This document shows positions 12,093-19,478 of a stretch of DNA of 19,675 nucleotides, piece by piece (the first letter of the stretch is position 1; each line of letters begins with the position of its first letter). A model generated the notes under the pieces. That model was not told the origin of the DNA, ran no database searches, and saw only the letters and a program-made list of their open reading frames with translations. The position numbers were made by a program, and so were the translations under genes. The DNA comes from CAYNSX01 sp964400165 (GTDB lineage: Bacteria; Armatimonadota; Hebobacteria; CAYNSX01): positions 1 through 19,675 of the forward strand of contig CAYNSX010000043.1 in NCBI GenBank assembly GCA_964400165.1. The letters run 5' to 3'.

Positions 12093-15000
12093 CTATTCCC
12101 CCGCGGCCTCCGCCGCCGGCGCCGCCGCGGGCGCACGGGTGCCGATGCGGAGTTGGTCGAGCAGCGAGTACACCACCGGCACCAACAGCAGGGTCAGGAA
12201 CATCGACGACAGCAGCCCGCCGATGACGCAAATCGCCATCGACTGCCGCAGTTCCGCGCCCTTGCCGATGCCGAGCGCGATGGGCAGCATCCCGAAGACG
12301 ATGGCCGCGGTCGTCATCAGGATCGGCCGCAACCGGCGGGGCCCGGCGCGCAGGATGGCCTCGGTGCGGTCGAGCCCGCGGGCGCGCAGCGTGTTGGTGA
12401 AGTCCACCAGCAGGATGGCGTTCTTCGTCACGATGCCCATCAGCATCACCAGGCCGATCATCGACATCATGTTCAGCGTCTGATGTGTGAGGAGCAGCGC
12501 CGCCACCGCCCCGATGAGCGAGAACGGCAGCGAGAGACTGATGGTGAACGGGTGGATGAACGACTCGAACTGCGCCGCCAGAATCATATAGACGAACAGC
12601 ACCGCCAGCCCGAGCGCGAACAGGATGCTGCCGAAGACTTCCTGAATCTGCTGCGCTTCGCCCGCATACACGACTTCGTAGCCGGGCGGCAGTTCCATCG
12701 TGGCCATGCGCTCCCGCGCCGCGCCGATGACCGCACCCGACGGGAAGCCGGCGAGCAGGTTGCCGGTGATGTGCACGGTGCGCGTCTTGTCGGTGCGCGT
12801 CACCAGCGTCGGCCCCGAGGCGCCGCGCTCCACCGTCAGCGCCGAGAGCGGGATCATCGTCCCGTTGACCGCGGCGATGGGCAGCGCGCCGAGCGTCGCC
12901 ACCTCCGCGCGATCTTCGGGGCGCACCAGGACGCGCACATCGTATTCGTCCTCGCCGGCGCGATAGGTGCCCGCCCGCGTGCCGTCCACCGCGGTGCGCA
13001 GCGTCCCGGCGATCTGCGCCGCGCTCAACCCGAACTCCGCCGCCTTCGTGCGGTCAATCAGGAAGTGCGCCTCGGGCAGGCCCGGCTTCGGCGTCACCTG
13101 AATGTCCGTCAGTCCCGGGATGTCCTTCATCGAGTCGGCGGCCTGGCCAGCGAGGGCGAGCAAACGGTCGAGGTCGGGCCCGTGCAACTCGACATCCACC
13201 GGCGACTGCGCGCCGCCGCCCGTCGCGCTCGCCACCGACAACCGCGATTTCGCGCCCGGCAGGTCGGCGAGGCGCGTGCGCATCTCGTCCATAAACACCC
13301 ACGAAGTCTGCGTGCGCTCTGTTATCGGCTTCAGTTTGATCTTGAACAGCGCCGTATCCGCCCCGCTCGACGGCCCGCCGAAGAACCCGCCGCCCGTCCC
13401 CACCGACCCGACCGCGGTCAGCACGCGCTCGACGGATGGGTGCTTGGTCAGGATGCCTTCCACTTGGCGGGCAACCTGGTCGGTGTCGTCGAGCGCCGTG
13501 CCCGGCGCCAGTTCGACCGTCAGGTTCAGGTCTTCGCGCTCGGTCGGCGGGATGAACTCGACGCCCAGCCGCGGGATGAGCATTACGCTCGCCACCAGCA
13601 CCAGCACGCCGCTGATGACCACGATGGCGCGGTGCCGCAGCGCCCAGGCCAGCACTGGCCGGTAGGATGCGTCGAGCGCTTCGAGAAACCGCCGCAGCGG
13701 CCGCAGCAACAGCGGCTCGCGGCCTGTCGGCGGCCGCAAGAGGCGCGACGCCAGCATCGGCGTCAGCGTCAGCGACACCAGCAGCGACACCAGCACCGCA
13801 AAGGTCACCGTCATCCCGAACTGCCGGAAGAACTGCCCGGGCAGCCCGCGCATAAACGCGATCGGCACGAACACCGCCACGATCGTCATCGTGATCGCCG
13901 TCACCGCCTGGGCGATTTCGCCGGTGCCGGTGCGCGCCGCGCTCATCGGCGGCTCGCCCTCCTCGACATGGCGGTAAATGTTCTCGATGACCACGATGGC
14001 GTCGTCAATCAGCATCCCGACCGCCAGCGCCAGCGCCAGCATCGAGAGCACATTGAGCGTGTAGCCGGCGAAGTACATCAGGCCGAACGACGAAATGATC
14101 GAAGTCGGCAGCGCCGTCGCCGCGATGACCGTGCTGCGGAACGACCGCAGGAACAGGAACACCACCAGCACCGCCAGCAGCCCGCCGTAGAAAATGTGGT
14201 GCGTGACATCCTCCACCGACTCCCGTGCGAACGCGGCGCCGTCGATGACAGTCCCCAGTTCCGTGTTCGGCGGCAGGTCCGCCTGCAAACCGGCGAGTGC
14301 CTTCTGTACCGCATCGGAGGTCTGCACGATGTTCGCGTCCGCCTGTTTCTGCACGGAGAGCGCCACGGCGTCGGTGCCGTTCAAGCGCGTGTAGCTGTCG
14401 CGGCGCTTGAAGGTGTCCTCAATCGCCGCCACATCGCGCAACGGCAGCGGCCCGCGCCGCGTCGGCAGCTTCAGGTCGCGCAGCGTGTCGAGACTCTCGA
14501 ACGCCGCCGGCACGCGGACCGTCAGCCGCTGTCCCCCCTGGTCCACGAAGCCCGCCGGCACATTCAGTCCCTCCGACGAGACGCCGCGGACGACATCGGC
14601 CAGCGTCAGTCCGTAGGCCTCCAGCCGCCGCGCGTTGACCGTGACATGAATCTCGCGCTCCAGCCCGCCCGTCAGCGACACCGCCGCCACGCCCGGCACC
14701 TGCTCCAGCCGCGGCTTGATGACATCATCGGCCAGGCGGCGCAACTCGGTCAGCGGCAGCGGCCCGGTCAGCGCCAGGTCAATGATGGGGATGGCTTCGA
14801 AATCGAGCTTGCTGATCACCGGGTCTTCGGCGTCCCGCGGCAGTTGCCCCCGCACCGCCGACACCCGGTCGCGCACATCCTGCGCCGCGACATCGGGCTC
14901 GACGCCGATGTTGAACTCGATGTTGAGCAACGCCGCGCCCTCGGCCGCATACGCGGTCACGGTCTTGACGCCGCTGATCGGCGTCACCGCGTCCTCGAGC

Positions 15001-15197
15001 ACTTTCACCACTTCGCTCTCGACTTCGCGCGGCCCGGCGCCCGGGTACGGCACGGTGACCGTGACGAACGGAATCTTGATGCTCGGGAACAGGTCCATCC
15101 CCAGCCGCGAGTAGCCGATGTAGCCAACGACCATCAGCGCCGCCATCACCACGACCACCGTGACGGGCCGGTGAACCGCCAGACCCCACAAGCCCAT
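12093..15197 (-). CDS. RND multidrug efflux pump inner-membrane transporter (HAE1/AcrB-like)
   Basis: This 1034-residue protein has the standard RND length. The N-terminus MGLWGLAVHRPVTVVVVMAA and LFPSIKIPFVTVTVPYPGA match the AcrB-type first helix and following strand. The proton-relay residues are present: D398 and D399 in GMLIDDAIVVIEN (helix 4) and K925 in GIVTKNAILLVDF (helix 10). Two large periplasmic loops separate the two sets of six helices. The pump exports hydrophobic or amphipathic compounds, lipids or other substrates using proton flow. The substrate cannot be deduced; lack of heavy-metal-type motifs makes the HAE1 class more likely than the metal (HME) class. It starts 2 nt after the adaptor stop, so it is the last gene of the operon. 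Its stop abuts an epimerase remnant. Confidence 0.97.
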   Translation of the reverse strand: MGLWGLAVHRPVTVVVVMAALMVVGYIGYSRLGMDLFPSIKIPFVTVTVPYPGAGPREVESEVVKVLEDAVTPISGVKTVTAYAAEGAALLNIEFNIGVEPDVAAQDVRDRVSAVRGQLPRDAEDPVISKLDFEAIPIIDLALTGPLPLTELRRLADDVIKPRLEQVPGVAAVSLTGGLEREIHVTVNARRLEAYGLTLADVVRGVSSEGLNVPAGFVDQGGQRLTVRVPAAFESLDTLRDLKLPTRRGPLPLRDVAAIEDTFKRRDSYTRLNGTDAVALSVQKQADANIVQTSDAVQKALAGLQADLPPNTELGTVIDGAAFARESVEDVTHHIFYGGLLAVLVVFLFLRSFRSTVIAATALPTSIISSFGLMYFAGYTLNVLSMLALALAVGMLIDDAIVVIENIYRHVEEGEPPMSAARTGTGEIAQAVTAITMTIVAVFVPIAFMRGLPGQFFRQFGMTVTFAVLVSLLVSLTLTPMLASRLLRPPTGREPLLLRPLRRFLEALDASYRPVLAWALRHRAIVVISGVLVLVASVMLIPRLGVEFIPPTEREDLNLTVELAPGTALDDTDQVARQVEGILTKHPSVERVLTAVGSVGTGGGFFGGPSSGADTALFKIKLKPITERTQTSWVFMDEMRTRLADLPGAKSRLSVASATGGGAQSPVDVELHGPDLDRLLALAGQAADSMKDIPGLTDIQVTPKPGLPEAHFLIDRTKAAEFGLSAAQIAGTLRTAVDGTRAGTYRAGEDEYDVRVLVRPEDRAEVATLGALPIAAVNGTMIPLSALTVERGASGPTLVTRTDKTRTVHITGNLLAGFPSGAVIGAARERMATMELPPGYEVVYAGEAQQIQEVFGSILFALGLAVLFVYMILAAQFESFIHPFTISLSLPFSLIGAVAALLLTHQTLNMMSMIGLVMLMGIVTKNAILLVDFTNTLRARGLDRTEAILRAGPRRLRPILMTTAAIVFGMLPIALGIGKGAELRQSMAICVIGGLLSSMFLTLLLVPVVYSLLDQLRIGTRAPAAAPAAEAAGE

Positions 15198-15199
15198 CG

Positions 15200-16498
15200 C
15201 TACCCCCCGGCGACGACGCGCACCCGGGCGCCGTCGCTCAATCCCGCCTGTCCTTCAATCACGACTTGCTCGCCCTCGGTCAGCCCCGACACGACTTCGA
15301 GTCGGTCACCCTGCCGCAGCCCGACCGTAATCGGGCGCCGCTCCACGGTGTCGCCTTTCACCACAAACACGATGGCCTCACCCGCCTCCGGCACCGCCCG
15401 CCGCGGGATGACGAGCACACCCGGCCGCTGCTCGGTTGCGATGACGGCACGACCGAAGCGCCCCACTTGCAGCCGCCGCGTCGGGTCGTGCAGCGCCAAA
15501 TCGACGGTAAACATACGCGTCATCGGGTCGGCGGCGGGGTGCAATTGCGAGACGGTGCCCGCGAACTGCGCGGCGCCCAGCCCGTCCACCGTTACCGTCG
15601 CCCGCTGCCCGAGCGCCAGCCGCGCGACATCCTGCTCGCTCACTTCGGCGCGCAGCACCAAGGTCGCCTCGTCCACGACGGTCACCACATTCGTCCCCAT
15701 CATCACTGCTTCGCCCGGTTCGATCAGCCGGTCGGCGACGACGCCCGCAATCGGACTGCGGATGAAGGCGCCGTCGAGGTCAATGCGCGCCGCGTGCACG
15801 CCCGCCGCGGCTTGCGCCACGCCCGCCTCGGCCTGCTTCACATCCTCTTCGGCGGCGGTGATGTCTTCGGCGCGCGCTCCGGCTTGTAGCAACCCCAGCC
15901 GCTCGGAGAGGCCCTGATACAACGCCGACGCCTGCTGGTACGACCAGCGCGCCCGGTCCACATCTTGCTGCGAGACCGCGCCGCTGGCGAACAGCACTTC
16001 CATACGATGCAATTCCGACTCGGCGTTGTCCAGCGTCGAACGCGCCGCCCGCACCGCCTCTTCCGCCTGCCGCACTTCCTGCGGCCGCGCCCCGGCGCGC
16101 AGCGCCGCCAGGCGCGCCTGGCTGGCGCCGACGCGCGCCTGCGCCACCTGCAAGGCCGCCTCGGCCTGCGCCACTCGCGCCCGCGCCTCGGCGGCTTCCA
16201 ATTCGACCACTACTTGCCCGGCGCGCACGCGGTCACTCTCGCGCACATACACCTTCGCCACGCGCCCGCCGATTTTCGACGCCAGCGTCGCGTGATTCAG
16301 CGGCAGGATGGTGCCCGTCGCCTCTAGGGTCGCCGTCAGGTCCGCGCGCTCCACGGTCGCTACTTGCACCGGCACCGCCACCGGCCCGGCGGGCGCCGCC
16401 GCGGCCGCCGCGTCCGGCTTCCCGCGATTCCGCAAGAACAGCGCGCCGCCGCCCGCCAGCACCACCAGAATCGCCACCACGATCACAGTCCGCTTCAT
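15200..16498 (-). CDS. Periplasmic adaptor (membrane fusion) protein of RND system
   Basis: This 432-residue protein has an N-terminal membrane anchor (about residues 4-23, VIVVAILVVLAGGGALFL region). A biotinyl-lipoyl half follows (ATGTILPLNHATLASKIGGR through VRAGQVVVELE). A long Ala/Arg/Glu-rich coiled coil comes next (about 105-235), in which the phrases LRAGARPQEVRQAEE and LQAGARAEDITAAEE repeat. The second lipoyl half is AFIRSPIAGVVADRLIEPGE. The beta-barrel and membrane-proximal domains end in GLTEGEQVVIEGQAGLSDG. It bridges the RND pump and TolC. The ATG overlaps the TolC stop by ATGA (16495-16498). The coiled coil is longer than in the shortest adaptors and looks like the HlyD/YbhG style. 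Confidence 0.95.
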   Translation of the reverse strand: MKRTVIVVAILVVLAGGGALFLRNRGKPDAAAAAAPAGPVAVPVQVATVERADLTATLEATGTILPLNHATLASKIGGRVAKVYVRESDRVRAGQVVVELEAAEARARVAQAEAALQVAQARVGASQARLAALRAGARPQEVRQAEEAVRAARSTLDNAESELHRMEVLFASGAVSQQDVDRARWSYQQASALYQGLSERLGLLQAGARAEDITAAEEDVKQAEAGVAQAAAGVHAARIDLDGAFIRSPIAGVVADRLIEPGEAVMMGTNVVTVVDEATLVLRAEVSEQDVARLALGQRATVTVDGLGAAQFAGTVSQLHPAADPMTRMFTVDLALHDPTRRLQVGRFGRAVIATEQRPGVLVIPRRAVPEAGEAIVFVVKGDTVERRPITVGLRQGDRLEVVSGLTEGEQVVIEGQAGLSDGARVRVVAGG

Positions 16499-17814
16499 TG
16501 CGTCGGCTCCTCATGCGATGCGCCCACCGCCCGGCGCAACCGCGCCCGCGACAGCAGCACATCGTATTGCGCGTTCACCTGGTTGGTGCGCGCCCGCGTC
16601 AGGGCCACCGTGGCATCGGTCAGTTCCACCGGTGTGCCCAGCCCCGCTTCATAGCGCACCCGGGCGATGCGCCGCGCTTCTTCGGCTTGCGCCACTGCGC
16701 TGGCCGCGGCGCGCACGCGCTCCCCGGCCGCGCCGAGGTCGAGCCGCGCGGTTCGCACTTCCAGGTCCACTTGCGCTTCGACATCGCGCACCCGCGCCGC
16801 CGCCGCCGCCAGCAGCGCCGTCGCGCTCGCCTGCCGCGCCCGCGTCACGCCGCTGTCGAATATCGGCAGCGCCACCGAAAGGAACACATCCCAAAACAAC
16901 GCCCGCCCGGCGAACCCCGACGGGTTGATATCGCCGTTGTAATCGGCGCCCGCCGTCACGACCGGCGCCCGCCCCGCGCCCGCCAGCCGAATGCCCAGTT
17001 CCGCCGCGCGCCGCTGCGCCTGCGCCTCGGCCAGTTCCGGCCGCTGCGCCCGCGCCGCCGCCGGGTCCTCCGGCAACTGCATTGCGGCATCACTCGCGGC
17101 GGGCGCCAGTGTCAGCGCGCCCTCCACCGGCCGGCCGAGCGCGCGATTCAGCGACGCGTACGCCGACTGCACCGCCGCCTGCGCGGCGACTTTCGCCTGC
17201 TGCCCGTCCGCCACTTCCACTTCCCCCCGCAGCACATCGAACTTCGGCGCCGCGCCGGCGCCATACCGCGCCTGCGCCACGCGCAAGTGCTCCTCGTCCG
17301 CCGCCAGCGACGCCTCGGCGACGCCCAGCAGCGCCTGCGCCCGCAGCACTGTCAGGAATTGCACTTCCACCAGCAGCGCCACATCCAGCACGACCCGATC
17401 GTGCGCCGCATCCGCCGCCAGCGCCTGCAGTGCCTGCGCGTCCGCCGCCATGCGCAATTGCCCCGACCAATCGAGCGGCAGCAGCAGCCCGAGCGAGCCG
17501 GTCGTCGTCTGCGGACTGCCCACCGTCACGGTCTGCGGCCCGTCGGGCGTCTCCACTTCAAAGCTGGGAATCGGCCCGGTGCGGAAGTGCCGCGCCGTCA
17601 CGGTCACCCGCGGCCCCAGCGCCCCGCGCGCCGCGTGCACCAGCGCCTGCGCGCTCGCCGCCTGCGCCGCGCTCATCTGCACCAGCGGGTGGTTGTGCAC
17701 ACCCTCGGCGATGGCCTCCGGCAGCGTCAGCGGCGCCGGCGCCTCGGCCTGCGCCCCGGCTGCCGCGAGCGCGACCATCACGGTCATACCCAGCCGCATC
17801 CAGGTTCTGCGCAC
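16495..17814 (-). CDS. TolC-like outer-membrane efflux protein
   Basis: This 439-residue OEP-family protein begins at GTG 17814. AAGGAG lies 7 nt upstream of that GTG, and an upstream in-frame ATG at 17886 has no such site. A signal peptide follows (VRRTWMRLGMTVMVALAAAG then AQAEA). The repeated helical hairpins of the family start with LTLPEAIAEGVHNHPLVQMS; the second half-repeat contains RPELAEAQAQRRAAELGIRL and later VALPIFDSGVTRARQASAT. The C-terminal part holds RVRYEAGLGTPVELTDATVA, the typical second-repeat segment. It forms the outer-membrane and periplasmic channel for the pump. It is the first gene of the three-gene pump unit, 112 bp after the small membrane protein. Confidence 0.94.
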   Translation of the reverse strand: MRRTWMRLGMTVMVALAAAGAQAEAPAPLTLPEAIAEGVHNHPLVQMSAAQAASAQALVHAARGALGPRVTVTARHFRTGPIPSFEVETPDGPQTVTVGSPQTTTGSLGLLLPLDWSGQLRMAADAQALQALAADAAHDRVVLDVALLVEVQFLTVLRAQALLGVAEASLAADEEHLRVAQARYGAGAAPKFDVLRGEVEVADGQQAKVAAQAAVQSAYASLNRALGRPVEGALTLAPAASDAAMQLPEDPAAARAQRPELAEAQAQRRAAELGIRLAGAGRAPVVTAGADYNGDINPSGFAGRALFWDVFLSVALPIFDSGVTRARQASATALLAAAAARVRDVEAQVDLEVRTARLDLGAAGERVRAAASAVAQAEEARRIARVRYEAGLGTPVELTDATVALTRARTNQVNAQYDVLLSRARLRRAVGASHEEPTQ

Positions 17815-17926
17815 GGCCTCTCTCCTTGCCGGCGCGCGCCGCTCGCGCGCCCGCGCCTGTCCGTTCGAGTCCATTGGGTACTGCATCGTTGCCGCCCGCC
17901 CCGTTCGGTAACTCGCTCGCGCGGGT

Positions 17927-18451
17927 CTACGCTCCAGAATCAGGGCCGGGTGTCGAGGCGTCCTCGGCCGGCACCACAGCGTCTTCCGCCCTTGGTGCCG
18001 TTGCCGCCACCGCGGCGGGCGCCGCGTCCTTCTCTCCGAAGAACAATGAATAACTCGCCCCGAGCAGCAATCCGAACACTCCGTGCGAGGCCGCCGTCAC
18101 TTTCACCATCTGCGGCGGCGTCAGGAATTGCGGCACCGCCCGCGCCCACCAATTCTCGACGGTGTGCAGCGGCGTCATCGGGCTGACCAGCCACACCGCC
18201 ATCCCGTACATGAATCCGAGCACCGCGCCCACGCTCGGGCTGCTCACCGAGTCGCGCAGCAGCAGCCCGAAGAGCGCCCCCACCGCCGCGCTCCCCACCA
18301 AGTGGACGACAAAGCCCGCCGGCGCGCTGCTGACTTTGATGACATCCGCCAGTTGGAACAGCAGGTCACGCCCCCAAATCGCCAGGATGACCCCGGACAC
18401 GGTTCCCCCCAGGAAACCGCCCAGCGCCCCTGCCTGTGCACTTCGCCACAC
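17927..18451 (-). CDS. Small integral membrane protein preceding efflux genes
   Basis: This 174-residue protein starts at GTG 18451 with AAGGAG 7 nt upstream, the same start arrangement as TolC downstream. It has about four hydrophobic helices: GALGGFLGGTVSGVILAIWG, FVVHLVGSAAVGALFGLLL, VGAVLGFMYGMAVWLV and VFGLLLGASYSLFFG. An Ala/Pro/Asp-rich soluble tail of about 30 residues follows. Glycine-zipper spacing (GxxxG) is frequent in the helices. No family was recognised. A TACAAT box about 40 nt upstream and a 112-bp gap to TolC with no hairpin suggest that it is the first gene of the efflux transcription unit, but co-transcription is inferred. Confidence 0.78.
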   Translation of the reverse strand: MWRSAQAGALGGFLGGTVSGVILAIWGRDLLFQLADVIKVSSAPAGFVVHLVGSAAVGALFGLLLRDSVSSPSVGAVLGFMYGMAVWLVSPMTPLHTVENWWARAVPQFLTPPQMVKVTAASHGVFGLLLGASYSLFFGEKDAAPAAVAATAPRAEDAVVPAEDASTPGPDSGA

Positions 18452-18495
18452 AGTCCCTCTCCTTGCACGACGGTCAATCAGCCGATGCGCCCGCC

Positions 18496-18501
18496 ATTGT
18501 A
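18496..18501 (-). promoter_or_regulatory. -10 box TACAAT, likely promoter of the efflux unit
   Basis: TACAAT on the minus strand predicts +1 near 18489 and a 38-nt leader with AAGGAG before GTG 18451. The -35 is weak (TTCCAT at 16 bp). The hexamer is the same as at 4401 and 9942. Confidence 0.5.
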
Positions 18502-18532
18502 CCGCGCACCTCCACTAATGGAAGGAACTGAC

Positions 18533-18659
18533 GGGAGGCAGGGAGGCAGGACTTCTGGGCGCCCCGACTTCAGTCGAGGGCGCAAGACCTGTAGCAGTGG
18601 AAGTTTGATTCAGCCCGGCACTTCAGTGCCGGGCCAGCGTCCCTGCCTCCCCGCCTCCC
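18533..18659. repeat. GGGAGGCA-type inverted repeat flanking a hairpin element
   Basis: The left arm is GGGAGGCAGGGAGGCAGG (18533-18550). The right arm is CCTGCCTCCCCGCCTCCC (18642-18659). They are reverse complements with one mismatch, and between them lies the two-hairpin element at 18561-18634. The stretch 18452-18696 contains no gene. Confidence 0.8.
18561..18634 (-). repeat. Two-hairpin repeat element, copy 2 (inverted)
   Basis: Read on the minus strand this is the counterpart of 2716-2787: GCCCGGCAC-TGAA-GTGCCGGGC, a conserved linker (CTGAATCA, CCACTGC, AGGTCTT), then GCCCTCGAC-TGAA-GTCGGGGC. The last stem carries one extra T relative to copy 1. Copy 1 and copy 2 are in opposite orientation about 16 kb apart. 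Confidence 0.9.
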
Positions 18660-18684
18660 TCTTTCCCTCTGCAGTTTCTGTCCC

Positions 18685-18690
18685 TATGCT
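18685..18690 (+). promoter_or_regulatory. tRNA-Ser -10 box TATGCT
   Basis: TATGCT is followed by GTGCCT (6 nt) and then the first tRNA base at 18697, the same spacing as at tRNA-Lys. The -35 (TTTCCC at 17 bp) is a poor match. Confidence 0.6.
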
Positions 18691-18696
18691 GTGCCT

Positions 18697-18786
18697 GGAG
18701 GGGTGGCCGAGTGGCCGAAGGCACTCGTCTCGAAAACGAGTATCCCCCAACGGGGATCGTGGGTTCGAATCCCACCCCCTCCGCCA
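18697..18786 (+). tRNA. tRNA-Ser (anticodon CGA)
   Basis: This 90-nt sequence has the acceptor GGAGGGG/CCCCTCC, discriminator G and an encoded CCA. The anticodon stem CTCGT/ACGAG encloses loop CTCGAAA with anticodon CGA. The long variable arm (ATCCCC/GGGGAT) is typical of class II tRNAs, and the T-arm is GTGGG-TTCGAAT-CCCAC. All stems pair well. Confidence 0.97.
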
Positions 18787-18912
18787 GGTAGTTGTCCGTG
18801 CCCCTCCCCGTGGACGGTGAAGGGTTAGGGGCTTGTCCTCCAAAGCCCGTCGCGTGGGCGAAGGAAGATGAGATTGCCCACACCCCGTGGAAGTGCACTA
18901 CCGGAGGCGACG
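18787..18912 (+). other. Hairpin-rich gap between tRNA-Ser and lipoprotein gene
   Basis: No gene is seen here. Three possible stems are present: GCCCCT (18800-18805) with AGGGGC (18827-18832); GGGCTT with AAGCCC around 18829-18847; and GTGGGC (18854-18859) with GCCCAC (18876-18881). The first two share bases, so they could alternate. GGAGG at 18903-18907 is the Shine-Dalgarno for ATG 18913. They may end the tRNA transcript or form a leader. Confidence 0.4.
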
Positions 18913-19386
18913 ATGGTCCGCACACTGTTCTTGCTCATTGCACTCACGGCGCTGCTCGCGCTGCTGGGCTGCACCAAGCAATCCGTGCCCTCCGGCACCG
19001 CCATCGCCAAGTCGACTGCGACGGGAAATACGACAGTAGCTGCGTCCCCGACTTCTCCAGCTCCCGCGCCGGAGAGCGGCGCCGCCGGCGCGCCCAACGC
19101 CCCGCCCCCCATTTCCGCCACCGCGCACTTGGCACGCTTCACTGTCACCGGCGCCAAGTCCATCGCCGATATGACCCAGATTGCCGTCGCTCTCAAGCAG
19201 CAGCCAGGCGTCACGGATGTCGGCACTTCCCTCCAAGACCAGCAAGTGCTGGTCGTCTACGAACCGTCGCGGACCGCTCCGGCACGCCTCGCCGCCGCCA
19301 TTGCCCAGGTGTCCTCGTTTTCGGGGGGCAGCAAGCCCTTCACAGCCACCCTCCTCGACGACCGCCCGCGCGCTGACGGCAAGTAG
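18913..19386 (+). CDS. Lipoprotein with HMA-like domain lacking cysteines
   Basis: The product is 157 residues from ATG 18913, which has GGAGG 5 nt upstream. A lipoprotein signal peptide ends in the lipobox L17-L18-G19-C20. A low-complexity Ala/Pro/Thr/Ser linker of about 50 residues follows. The C-terminal domain (about residues 75-140) reads LARFTVTGAKSIADMTQIAV then ALKQQPGVTDVGTSLQDQQV and LVVYEPS, the beta-alpha-beta-beta-alpha-beta order of heavy-metal-associated ferredoxin-like domains. The usual metal-binding CxxC is absent (GAKSIADM lies in its place), so metal binding by the usual route is unlikely. It may be a protein-interaction domain on the inner side of the outer membrane. Family assignment is by pattern and moderate. 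Confidence 0.7.
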   Translation: MVRTLFLLIALTALLALLGCTKQSVPSGTAIAKSTATGNTTVAASPTSPAPAPESGAAGAPNAPPPISATAHLARFTVTGAKSIADMTQIAVALKQQPGVTDVGTSLQDQQVLVVYEPSRTAPARLAAAIAQVSSFSGGSKPFTATLLDDRPRADGK

Positions 19387-19428
19387 CGGGTGAGGGCGGC
19401 GTGAACCCTGCCTCCTTTTCCGGCGTTG

Positions 19429-19434
19429 TAGGAT
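19429..19434 (+). promoter_or_regulatory. Possible -10 box TAGGAT
   Basis: TAGGAT would place +1 at 19441 and give a 38-nt leader with AGGAGGAG before ATG 19479. No good -35 is visible. Confidence 0.35.
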
Positions 19435-19478
19435 GTAGCCAGCGGGAAAGCATCCGCGCACATCAGGAGGAGTGAGGA

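Noticed and set aside
11943..15917. A 1324-codon open frame on the plus strand
   Set aside because: It is antisense to the RND pump and adaptor genes, is very rich in Arg, His, Gln and Pro, and has no domain pattern. It reflects third-position GC of the true genes.
18484..18515. TGCGC/GCGCA inverted repeat around the TACAAT box at 18496 as a repressor operator
   Set aside because: Arms of only 5 bp in GC-rich DNA are likely by chance, and no regulator gene is adjacent.
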